A stretch of DNA of 11,008 nt from Methanosalsum sp. GTDB taxonomy: Archaea; Halobacteriota; Methanosarcinia; Methanosarcinales; Methanosarcinaceae. The position numbers were made by a program, and so were the translations under genes. Position 1 is the first letter of the stretch. The number at the start of each line of letters is the position of its first letter. A model generated the notes under the pieces. The model searched no databases and was not told the origin of the DNA. It saw nothing but the letters and a program-made list of their open reading frames with translations. The DNA is taken from contig SKZM01000053.1 of the NCBI GenBank assembly GCA_007127385.1, positions 1 through 11,008 of the forward strand. Reading direction: 5' to 3'. This document shows, in pieces, positions 1 to 6,602 of this stretch.

Positions 1-99
1 ATAGCCTATATTATAATTTTATAAATATTTCAGGTATATGAAGATTTTAATGGTATAAAGAACAAACATTTTCTGATCTTTCTGATATTTTTTTCTAAT

Positions 100-120
100 T
101 TTTATAAGATAAATATTTAA
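100..120 (+). promoter_or_regulatory. Candidate TATA element(s) for the HEAT-repeat gene
   Basis: The first 168 bases hold no convincing gene and are strongly AT-rich. Two TATA-like stretches, TTTATAAG (101-108) and AAATATTTAA (111-120), lie at a distance that would place transcription start near 127-145 and give a short 5' leader carrying the Shine-Dalgarno sequence. Which one is used, or whether a promoter lies further upstream, cannot be told from sequence alone. Confidence 0.35.
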
Positions 121-168
121 GCCATCAGATTGTAGATTGTATTAAGAATTAAGGTGGTGGGGAACCTG

Positions 169-3045
169 ATGAATGATAGTATAAAAACTCGTTTAGTCAT
201 AACTTTATCTATTATAGCCGGATTAATGATAATTTTATCAGCAGCAGCGATGGCTGCAGATAATGATCCTTTGAAAGAGACATCGGTAAAACCGGGAAAT
301 GAAGTTGTTTTCAACTCCATTGGTGCCGGTTCTGCTTATGATGACAGTTTTCTCAATTTCTTTAAAAATGCTCTTGATAGGGATCGGGGAGGAAATGCTG
401 AATTTAGTGTTGCTTCTCAAAAAGGAATGAGTAATGACTATGACTGTGATCAGCTTGTACCCAGAGCAAAACAGGGTGATTCCCAGTCAATTGAAGCTTT
501 GATTTCTTATCTCTCACAGGATGATGAAGATAAACGCAGGTGTGCCAGCCAGGCTCTTGCTGATGTTGGTACTCCTGCAGTAAATCCTTTAATACGTGCA
601 TTAAACGAAAGTGATGTCTATACCCGATGGTATATCGAAGAAACTCTTATACGGATAGGATCTTCTTCGGTATTGCCACTGATATCATCCCTGGATCATG
701 AAAATCCTTCTGTGAAATGCAGCAGTATTGAAGTACTTGGCCGTATTGGTGATCGTCGTGCAGTTTCACCAATAATTGGATCTCTTTCTGATGATGATGC
801 TGGTGTGCGAAGATGCTCTGCCGAGGCCCTTGGCCGTATTGGTGATTCCCGTGCTGTACCTCATCTGGTAGAATCTCTTTCTGATGATAATGCTGGTGTT
901 AGAAGCAGTTCTGCCGATGCCCTTGGCCGTATTGGTGATTCTCGTGCTGTACCCTCGTTAATTGATTCTCTTTCTGATGAGGATCGTGATGTAAGGGTCA
1001 AAGCAATCCACTCTCTGACAGAGTTCAGGGATTCCAGAGCCGTGGAGCCACTTATTCAAAAAATGGGGGATCGTGATGAATATGTCCGGAAAAGTGCGGT
1101 TGAGGCTTTTGGGTCCATCAGAAACGAAATGGCTGCCATCCCCCTCATGCGTGCTCTGAAAGACGATGACGATAATGTGCGCAAAAGTGCTGTAGAGATA
1201 CTGGGTAAGAACCGGGAAGCAAGAGCCGCCCAGGACATTGTTGATCTGCTTGGTGACAGTAATGATGATGTGAGAAAAAGTGCATCCAATGCTCTTGTGG
1301 CAATCGGTGAACCCTCAGTAGAACCACTTGTAAGGTCAATGAAGAACAGAGATGATAACTACAGAGATAATAGCGTTTCCATTATGATACAGATTGGCGA
1401 TCCTGCAGTTGATCCGCTGATCGATTCTCTGGTCAGTGAGGATACAAAAGTCCAGATAGGTATAATGTATGCGCTGGGTGAGATCGGGAATGACAGGGCA
1501 GTTATGCCACTTATAGAGCTTCTTGATAATGAGGACACTGATGTCCGGATGGCTGCTGCAGATTCACTCAGCAGGATTGGAGATCCAGCAGTTGATCCTT
1601 TAATTTCTGTACTTGACGCAGGATATGATATTGATACTAATACCAGGAAAGCTGCACAGTTTGCACTTCTTGAGATCGGGAATGAAAGTTCAAGTGACAC
1701 TCTTATACGATCATTTGATCTAATGGATGATCAGGTGCAGGGATTAACAGATACTTCACCTGAGCCTGAATTTAAAAAACCACAGATAACTTCAATTGAA
1801 TGGATACTGGATAGTGAAGAAGAGAAGGTCCGCAAAAGTACTGCAGCTGCACTCAATGAAATTGATGATCCTGATGCGAAAGCTCTTGCTCAGGCCCTGA
1901 ATAGTGGTGATCGAAGTTCAGTTATAACGACTGCACACCGGATTGTCCAGCAGTCCAATGATAAAGAAGGATTTGATAATATCAATGAAGCCCTGAGGAA
2001 TGAAAAGGGTCATGTACGCATCAGTGCAATACTGATGCTGGAAGAAATCGGATACCAGGGATCTGAAGAATTGTTGATCCACGTGCTGCTGAGGGATAAT
2101 GATGAGATAAGAAACACTGCTGCATTTGCTCTTGGTGAAATGGGTACCAGTTCATCGACTGAGCCTCTTCTAAGGGTGCTTATGAAAGATGACTATGATA
2201 ATACAAGAAGCAGTGCAGCACTGGCACTTGGTAAAATTGATGACGAAAGGGCCACAGGCCAGTTAATCCAGAGATTATCACATGGGAGTGAAGCATCTGT
2301 AAGAAGCAGTGCGGCACTGTCACTTGGGATGATCGGAAATGAAGGGGCTGTTATACCGCTTCTGAAGGCTCTGAGTGATTCCGATGATGAGGTACGATGG
2401 TATGCAGCCATATCTCTTGGAGAACTAAAAGATGAACGTTCCATCACATCTCTTGTGATAGCTCTCAATGATGATGACAAAAATGTAAGGTGCAGTTCGG
2501 CTTATGCACTTGGTGAGATCGGTGATGCAAAGGCAACTGAACCATTAATTGAGCTATTAGGTGACAGTGACAGAGATGTACGTACCAGTGCTGCAGCAGC
2601 CCTTGGTAAGATAGGGGACAGGAAGGCAGTAACACCCCTTATCCGCTCCCTTAATGATGCGGATAGGAATGTCAGGATCAATTCAGCAGCATCTCTTGGA
2701 ATTATTGGCGATGAAAGGGCTGTCAAACCCCTTATAGATCTGCTGCAGGATCCGGACGACCAGGTCAGGGATTCAGCTTCAAATGCCCTTATAATGATTG
2801 GTGAACCTTCGGTGCTCCCCTTGATTGAATCATTTGAACATGGGGATGATAGTACAAGATGGAACACCATAGAAGTGCTAAGTCAGATCGGCGAGCCTGC
2901 AGTGAACCCTCTCATAGACTCACTGGAAAATGATGAAATAAAGAGGTATTCTGCCATGGCACTGATCGAAATCGGGGATAAAAGGGCTGCAGAACCGTTG
3001 GTCCAGGCATTCAGGAATGAAAATTTGAAAGCTTCTGAGAATTGA
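169..3045 (+). CDS. Exported HEAT-repeat (PBS-lyase-type) solenoid protein
   Basis: A 958-residue protein made almost wholly of HEAT repeats of the phycobilisome-lyase type, which form curved alpha-solenoids that bind other proteins. ATG at 169 is preferred over GTG at 154 because the purine-rich GGTGGTGGGG (153-162) sits just upstream of it and would otherwise be coding. Residues 1-29 form a signal peptide (basic start, hydrophobic core, AAAMA before the mature ADND), so the protein is predicted to act outside the membrane. Residues 30-116 are a non-repeat, acidic, polar linker. From about 117 to 950 run roughly 27 units of 29-32 residues with the pattern DD-D--VR-SAA-ALG-IGD-RAV-PLI-SL. Units near residues 515-620 are irregular. 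No C-terminal membrane anchor or catalytic motif is seen. Bilin-lyase activity is not implied; a scaffold or binding role at the cell surface is inference. It ends at a hairpin terminator. Confidence 0.9.
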   Translation: MNDSIKTRLVITLSIIAGLMIILSAAAMAADNDPLKETSVKPGNEVVFNSIGAGSAYDDSFLNFFKNALDRDRGGNAEFSVASQKGMSNDYDCDQLVPRAKQGDSQSIEALISYLSQDDEDKRRCASQALADVGTPAVNPLIRALNESDVYTRWYIEETLIRIGSSSVLPLISSLDHENPSVKCSSIEVLGRIGDRRAVSPIIGSLSDDDAGVRRCSAEALGRIGDSRAVPHLVESLSDDNAGVRSSSADALGRIGDSRAVPSLIDSLSDEDRDVRVKAIHSLTEFRDSRAVEPLIQKMGDRDEYVRKSAVEAFGSIRNEMAAIPLMRALKDDDDNVRKSAVEILGKNREARAAQDIVDLLGDSNDDVRKSASNALVAIGEPSVEPLVRSMKNRDDNYRDNSVSIMIQIGDPAVDPLIDSLVSEDTKVQIGIMYALGEIGNDRAVMPLIELLDNEDTDVRMAAADSLSRIGDPAVDPLISVLDAGYDIDTNTRKAAQFALLEIGNESSSDTLIRSFDLMDDQVQGLTDTSPEPEFKKPQITSIEWILDSEEEKVRKSTAAALNEIDDPDAKALAQALNSGDRSSVITTAHRIVQQSNDKEGFDNINEALRNEKGHVRISAILMLEEIGYQGSEELLIHVLLRDNDEIRNTAAFALGEMGTSSSTEPLLRVLMKDDYDNTRSSAALALGKIDDERATGQLIQRLSHGSEASVRSSAALSLGMIGNEGAVIPLLKALSDSDDEVRWYAAISLGELKDERSITSLVIALNDDDKNVRCSSAYALGEIGDAKATEPLIELLGDSDRDVRTSAAAALGKIGDRKAVTPLIRSLNDADRNVRINSAASLGIIGDERAVKPLIDLLQDPDDQVRDSASNALIMIGEPSVLPLIESFEHGDDSTRWNTIEVLSQIGEPAVNPLIDSLENDEIKRYSAMALIEIGDKRAAEPLVQAFRNENLKASEN
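736..990 (+). repeat. 93-base tandem DNA repeat within the HEAT gene
   Basis: Three consecutive HEAT units are still near-identical in DNA, with an exact 93-base period. The string CTTGGCCGTATTGGTGAT recurs at 736, 829 and 922, and TCTCTTTCTGATGA at 781, 874 and 967. Elsewhere in the gene the repeats are related only at protein level, so these units look like the most recent duplications or are kept alike by recombination. Confidence 0.85.
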
Positions 3046-3057
3046 GGTGAAGTAAAT

Positions 3058-3072
3058 ATGGCCTGTGGATGA
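3058..3072 (+). other. Four-codon minigene (MACG) with strong Shine-Dalgarno
   Basis: GAGGTGA at 3044-3050 overlaps the HEAT stop codon and lies 7 bases before ATG at 3058, which is ideal archaeal spacing. The frame reads Met-Ala-Cys-Gly and then TGA. It coincides with the 5' arm of the terminator stem. It may be the ruined start of a lost downstream gene, a regulatory minigene, or chance. No product is claimed. Confidence 0.3.
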
Positions 3073-3108
3073 ATACCCGGTGACTGAACCACGGGCCATT
3101 TAATTTTT
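3058..3108 (+). terminator. Hairpin terminator after the HEAT gene, possibly bidirectional
   Basis: ATGGCCTGTGG (3058-3068) pairs with CCACGGGCCAT (3089-3099) as an 11-base-pair stem with one G-U wobble and a 20-base loop. TTTAATTTTTAT follows at once. The convergent regulator gene ends at 3145 on the other strand and its transcript would cross the same hairpin, so it may serve both genes. The T-tract is much better for the + strand. Confidence 0.6.
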
Positions 3109-3144
3109 ATCTAAATTTATTTTTTATAGATAATTGTAATAGTT

Positions 3145-3675
3145 TCAGTAGGTATAGTCTATTTTTCTTGCAGCCGTTTCAATAGCTTCCATCAGACTGT
3201 CCTTTGGCATGATTGTGGCAACAGGGATATGTATGATCTTTTCAATGGTAGGGCTTACAATAGGCGCACATACCAGTGCTTTTGCACCTTCCCTTTCAGC
3301 TCTTACTGCAGCTACAATGGCATCTTCCATGGTGGAAGCAGAATATTCCCTGATGGTCAGAAGTTTTCCCCCAACTTTCCTTTTTGTCTCATTGATATTA
3401 TCCAGTACATGACGGGCTGCAATTATTGCAATAAAATCTCCATGTTCTGGTTCTTCAAGACCTCGTATAGTGTTCACTATATGACGAAGAGTCTTTACAT
3501 TCGGTTCCCTGGTACCGGAAACTATTTTATAGAGAGTGCTTGCTGAAATTCCTGAAATCTGAGAGAATTCTATCACTGTCATGTTCAGATCATCTTTTAT
3601 AACTTCTGCGAACGTATGCTGGAATTCCTCGTCGCTCTTGAATGCGGCATCAATTACCTTATCGGCAGCTTTCAT
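3145..3675 (-). CDS. HTH transcriptional regulator with PrpR-N-like C-terminal domain
   Basis: A 176-residue cytoplasmic protein. Residues about 18-72 form a Cro/C1 (XRE)-type helix-turn-helix: the stretch IEFSQISGISASTLYKIVSG, followed by REPNVKTLRHI, is the classic helix-turn-recognition helix plus the next helix. Residues about 80-176 (FIAIIAAR; then REYSASTMEDAIVAAVRAEREGAKALVCAPIVSPTIEKI and IPVATIMP) resemble the effector-sensing N-terminal domain of PrpR-type regulators, so a small ligand is probably sensed there; that match is from memory and by eye. The ATG at 3675 fits the domain layout, although no strong Shine-Dalgarno precedes it. It is divergent from the ABC importer across a spacer with TATA elements and inverted repeats, which makes the importer and its own gene the likely targets. 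The ligand is unknown. Confidence 0.75.
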   Translation of the reverse strand: MKAADKVIDAAFKSDEEFQHTFAEVIKDDLNMTVIEFSQISGISASTLYKIVSGTREPNVKTLRHIVNTIRGLEEPEHGDFIAIIAARHVLDNINETKRKVGGKLLTIREYSASTMEDAIVAAVRAEREGAKALVCAPIVSPTIEKIIHIPVATIMPKDSLMEAIETAARKIDYTY

Positions 3676-3715
3676 ATAATATCAGTTCCATAAACAATAA
3701 GAAGTTCAATAGATC

Positions 3716-3757
3716 AATATAGGCTGTATCCTTATCTATTCTGATATAGCCTTATAT
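3716..3757. promoter_or_regulatory. Imperfect inverted repeat and TATA element upstream of the regulator
   Basis: AATATAGGCTGTAT (3716-3729) and GATATAGCCTTATAT (3743-3757) are imperfect inverted copies separated by 13 bases. On the minus strand, ATTATATAAG (3751-3760) is a good TATA-like element for the regulator gene, so the repeat would lie over and just downstream of the TATA box. That is a typical place for an autorepression operator. Function is inferred. Confidence 0.35.
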
Positions 3758-3828
3758 AATCTATAATGGACCTTTAAATTCATGTGTTGTCCTTTTGTAT
3801 ATCCAACTCAATAATATTAATACTTTTA

Positions 3829-3842
3829 GGTAATATATTCCC
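3829..3842. promoter_or_regulatory. Near-perfect 14-base palindrome, candidate operator
   Basis: GGTAATATATTCCC is palindromic except for one mismatched pair (positions 3 and 12). It lies about ten bases upstream of the best TATA element of the ABC importer, where an archaeal activator or repressor could act on transcription-factor binding. The AT-rich core lowers its significance. Confidence 0.3.
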
Positions 3843-3850
3843 ATTTTCAG

Positions 3851-3874
3851 GAAAATAATATATACTATATTTAG
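3851..3874 (+). promoter_or_regulatory. Promoter (TATA element) of the ABC importer operon
   Basis: GAAAATAATATATACTATAT contains an archaeal TATA box with a purine-rich upstream part (BRE-like). Transcription would begin about 25 bases downstream, near 3885-3892, giving a leader that carries GAGGTGA (3898-3904) just before the TTG start at 3910. The agreement of promoter, leader and Shine-Dalgarno spacing supports this start. Confidence 0.5.
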
Positions 3875-3909
3875 TAAACAATATAACATAAATGATCGAG
3901 GTGAACTTA

Positions 3910-4911
3910 TTGAACATTATAGAATCTAAATTTAAAAAAGCCGCAATTATCTCAATTTTAGTTCTTATGGGTGCAGTCTTTCTCTCCGGTTGTACCGGTC
4001 TTGGGGAGAGAACACTTACTTTTGGTTATCAGCCCAGTACTCACCAGGTAGCTTATATGGTAGCTGAGGACAGAGGCTGGTGGCAGGAAGATCTTGCTCC
4101 CCATGGAATAGACCGGATTGATGACAGAGAATTTGCAACCGGAGCTCCGGAAATGCAGGCAATGATGGCAGGACATCTTGACGTTGCCTATGTTGGAGCA
4201 GCTCCTGTGATCTCTGCACTGGATAGAGGACTTGATGCAAAGATCGTTGCAGGTGTGCAGACACAGGGCTCAAGTCTTGTACTTAGCAATGAACTCGCAG
4301 AGACCTATAATTCCCCGGAGGATCTGAAAGGTCTAAAGATCGCCACATTTCCGCCTGGAACGATTCAGGATACTATAATAAGAACGTGGTTAGCGGACAA
4401 TGGTATTGATCCTCAAAACGATCTCGAGATCATAGGTATGGGACCCGGTGAAGCTATCTCTGCTATAGCGGCAGGTCAGGTAGATGGTGTATTTCTGCCA
4501 CATCCTGCTCCATCAATAATTGAAAGTGAAGGCTATGGTTTGACTGTGATAGAATCTGGAGAAATAGCTCCTCATCATGCCTGCTGTGTCCTTGTAGTTT
4601 CAGGAGAATTGATACGTGAAGAGCCTGAACTGGTTGAGCAGATTGTCAGGACTCATATCAAAGCTACCGAATACATAAAGGATAATCCAGATGAGGCTGC
4701 AGAAGTATTCTCACAATACACTGGATGGAGCGTGGCAGATACCAAGAAGTCTCTGGAAGAATGGGATGGTGTTTGGATATCTGATCCAAATGTAGTGGTG
4801 GATTCTACTGTGGCATATGCTCAGCAGCAATATGAGCTGGGATATATAGATACACTTCTAACAGAAGATGATATCTTTGATCTGAGCTTCTATGAAGCTG
4901 CAACGAACTGA
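3910..4911 (+). CDS. ABC transporter substrate-binding lipoprotein, NitT/TauT (SsuA-like) family
   Basis: The extracytoplasmic binding protein of an importer, 333 residues. I choose TTG at 3910 rather than ATG at 3892: GAGGTGA (3898-3904) ends 5 bases before the TTG, and the upstream ATG falls about where transcription should begin. Residues 5-28 form a lipoprotein signal (KFKK, hydrophobic core, lipobox FLSGC with Cys28), so it is probably lipid-anchored on the outer face of the membrane. The fold is periplasmic-binding type II of the NMT1/SsuA-like group: LTFGYQPSTHQVAYMVAEDRGWW, then GAPEMQAMMAGHLDVAYVGAAP, a glycine-rich turn near GMGPGEAISAIAAGQVDGVFL, and a C-terminal helix pair. The family binds sulfonates, taurine, nitrate, bicarbonate or pyrimidines; nothing here fixes the ligand. 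A His-His-Ala-Cys-Cys motif at 222-226 is unusual. Permease and ATPase follow. Confidence 0.88.
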   Translation: MNIIESKFKKAAIISILVLMGAVFLSGCTGLGERTLTFGYQPSTHQVAYMVAEDRGWWQEDLAPHGIDRIDDREFATGAPEMQAMMAGHLDVAYVGAAPVISALDRGLDAKIVAGVQTQGSSLVLSNELAETYNSPEDLKGLKIATFPPGTIQDTIIRTWLADNGIDPQNDLEIIGMGPGEAISAIAAGQVDGVFLPHPAPSIIESEGYGLTVIESGEIAPHHACCVLVVSGELIREEPELVEQIVRTHIKATEYIKDNPDEAAEVFSQYTGWSVADTKKSLEEWDGVWISDPNVVVDSTVAYAQQQYELGYIDTLLTEDDIFDLSFYEAATN

Positions 4912-4951
4912 CCATTATGTGTTATAAATGATAAGATACATTAATGGTCAG
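4908..4951 (+). other. Inverted repeat spanning the stop codon of the binding-protein gene
   Basis: CTGACCATTA (4908-4917) and TAATGGTCAG (4942-4951) are perfect 10-base inverted copies with a 24-base loop, and the TGA stop lies inside the 5' arm. There is no T-tract after it, so it looks more like an mRNA-stabilising or processing hairpin than a terminator. Confidence 0.55.
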
Positions 4952-4978
4952 AACATTATAGGCAAGTCTGCGACAAAG

Positions 4979-5019
4979 GGTTACTGGGTTTACCAGGACC
5001 CTGTAATCTTTTAATAAAT
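4979..5019 (+). terminator. Attenuator-like hairpin between binding protein and permease
   Basis: GGTTACTGGG (4979-4988) pairs with CCCTGTAATC (4999-5008) over ten positions with one G-U and one mismatch, with a 10-base loop, and is followed by TTTTAATAAATTT. It could end part of the transcripts after the binding-protein gene, so that this protein is made in excess over the membrane parts, as importers usually need. Strength cannot be judged by eye. Confidence 0.45.
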
Positions 5020-5045
5020 TTCAATGGACAATCATCGGTGACCAG

Positions 5046-5834
5046 ATGATCAGGAATGTAATATCATTTATAAAAAACAGGGACATAGAAATTGCTTCTC
5101 TTATAGGCGCAATTGTTCTCTGGCAGTTACTTGCAGATGTGGTCGTTCAGAGAAAACTATTTCTTCCCAGTTTCACTGATGTGGTATCTTCCCTTTTAAG
5201 AGTTATTGAAACCGGTGTACTGTTCACTGATATCCAGGTCAGTCTGATGCATTTTGGAATCGGTATAGGTTCTGCGTTTTTCATAGGAATCCCGGTAGGT
5301 GTTCTCATGGGGTGGTTCAATACCGGGAACCGTATACTGGATCCTATTGTTGAAATATTGCGTCCCATCCCTCCACTTGCATGGATTCCCTTTGCACTGA
5401 TATGGCTTGGCCTGACTCATACAGCAGCTGGATTTGTGGTTTTTGTTGGTGCAGTTTTTCCGATTGTAATAAATACCTATACAGGCTTTAAAGGTGTTTC
5501 AAGAATCTATGTGGAAGCTGCAAAGGTACTGGGCTGTACTCGTGACCGGGATCTCATAAGGTATGTGGCTTTTCCTTCAGCAATGCCCTCTATAACTGCC
5601 GGAATAAGGATCGGTATGGGTGTTGGATGGATGTGTCTGGTCGCTGCAGAACTATTTGGAGTAAGCAGGTTTGGACTGGGCTACAAAATATGGTTCCATT
5701 ATTCCCTTCACCAGATGGATTTTGTACTCACCTACATGCTCCTGCTTGGAATCATCGGTCTTTTGATAGATAAAGGATTCAGACGCATAGTGGATATCTA
5801 TCTTCTCAAATGGCGCAGGGGAGTTGTAGTATAA
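5046..5834 (+). CDS. ABC transporter permease, NitT/TauT (SsuC/TauC-like) family
   Basis: The 262-residue membrane subunit that forms the translocation path. GGTGA at 5037-5041 lies 4 bases before the ATG at 5046. A hydrophobic helix begins at about residue 17 (IASLIGAIVLWQLLADVVV). The core BPD_transp_1 domain, about residues 60-250, has five or six further membrane segments. The cytoplasmic coupling loop (EAA motif) is at 157-176: EAAKVLGCTRDRDLIRYVAF, followed by PSAMPSITAGIRIGMGVGW, which is diagnostic of SsuC/TauC/NrtB permeases. PIPPLAWIPFALIWLGL (107-123) is another family hallmark. Length is normal for the family. The TAA stop overlaps the next start as TAATG, so translation of the ATPase is probably coupled. 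It would work as a homodimer with two ATPase chains. Confidence 0.92.
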   Translation: MIRNVISFIKNRDIEIASLIGAIVLWQLLADVVVQRKLFLPSFTDVVSSLLRVIETGVLFTDIQVSLMHFGIGIGSAFFIGIPVGVLMGWFNTGNRILDPIVEILRPIPPLAWIPFALIWLGLTHTAAGFVVFVGAVFPIVINTYTGFKGVSRIYVEAAKVLGCTRDRDLIRYVAFPSAMPSITAGIRIGMGVGWMCLVAAELFGVSRFGLGYKIWFHYSLHQMDFVLTYMLLLGIIGLLIDKGFRRIVDIYLLKWRRGVVV

Positions 5835-6598
5835 TGGGCATGCTTGAGATAAAAGTATCAAAAGTATTTGAAAAAGATAAAGATTCTACAATGGCCCTCA
5901 AGGATATCAATCTCACCATAAAGGATGGTGAGTTTGTATGCCTCATCGGTCCTTCAGGCTGTGGAAAAACAACACTCCTAAGGCTGGTTGCCGGACTTGA
6001 GCCACCTACAAGTGGCGATATCATACTGGATGGAAAACGGATCATGGGCCCGGATCCCAAAAAAGGTATGGTGTTCCAGGAATACTCACTTTTCCCGTGG
6101 AGAAATGTTATCCGGAATGTTTCCTTTGGACTTGAAATGCAGGGTATGACGAGAAAAGAGTCTGAAAAAATTGCAGAAAAATATATCAGAATGGTTGGTC
6201 TTGAGCAATTCAAATACAGCTATCCTCATGAACTATCAGGGGGGATGCGTCAGAGAGTTGCGATTGCCAGGGCACTTGCTAATAATCCCAAAATTCTTCT
6301 CATGGATGAACCTTTTGGAGCTCTGGATGCCCAGACCCGAAATGAGCTTCAGATTGAACTTCTTGATGTCTGGAAAGAAGAAAATATCACTATACTGTTT
6401 GTAACACACAGTGTGGATGAAGCTGTATTTCTGGCAGACCGAATAGCAGTGATGACCTCACGTCCGGGAGAAATTAAAGAGATAATTAATGTGGATATCT
6501 CCCGTCCCCGTGAAAGAACAAGCCCGGAAGCAAACCGAATAAGGAACCGGATTCTCAGGTTACTGGAAGAGGAAAGGAAAAGGACAAAAATTGAATGA
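5834..6598 (+). CDS. ABC transporter ATP-binding protein, NitT/TauT (SsuB/TauB-like) family
   Basis: The cytoplasmic ATPase of the importer, 254 residues. ATG at 5834 overlaps the permease stop by one base (TAATG) and follows AGGGGAG (5817-5823). The in-frame ATG at 5810 would need a longer overlap and lacks such a site; ATG at 5840 is also possible. All motifs are intact: Walker A GPSGCGKT (39-46), Q-loop Gln82 in VFQEYSLFPW, signature LSGGMRQR (134-141), Walker B ILLMDEP (154-160) with Glu159, D-loop GALD, and switch His192 in VTHSVDEA. The Q-loop context and SGGM are typical of the SsuB/TauB/NrtD group. There is no C-terminal regulatory domain. It ends only four bases from the convergent bactofilin-like gene. 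Confidence 0.93.
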   Translation: MGMLEIKVSKVFEKDKDSTMALKDINLTIKDGEFVCLIGPSGCGKTTLLRLVAGLEPPTSGDIILDGKRIMGPDPKKGMVFQEYSLFPWRNVIRNVSFGLEMQGMTRKESEKIAEKYIRMVGLEQFKYSYPHELSGGMRQRVAIARALANNPKILLMDEPFGALDAQTRNELQIELLDVWKEENITILFVTHSVDEAVFLADRIAVMTSRPGEIKEIINVDISRPRERTSPEANRIRNRILRLLEEERKRTKIE

Positions 6599-6602
6599 TC
6601 TG

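Noticed and set aside
1056..2870. Several long minus-strand open frames antisense to the HEAT gene
   Set aside because: They recur in register with the repeats and arise because the reverse complement of the common codons (GAT, GGT, CTT, ATT) rarely gives stops. They have serine/arginine-rich, non-family-like composition and no ribosome sites.
3058..3087. In-frame TGA codons after MACG as possible selenocysteine
   Set aside because: Selenocysteine in methanogens is known from Methanococcales and Methanopyrus, not this group. The frame has a second TGA soon after, and the hairpin is better explained as a terminator.
3676..3909. Riboswitch upstream of the importer (TPP or similar, since NMT1-like proteins can bind thiamine precursors)
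   Set aside because: No THI-box sequence or other conserved riboswitch core is visible, and the inferred leader is only about 20 bases.
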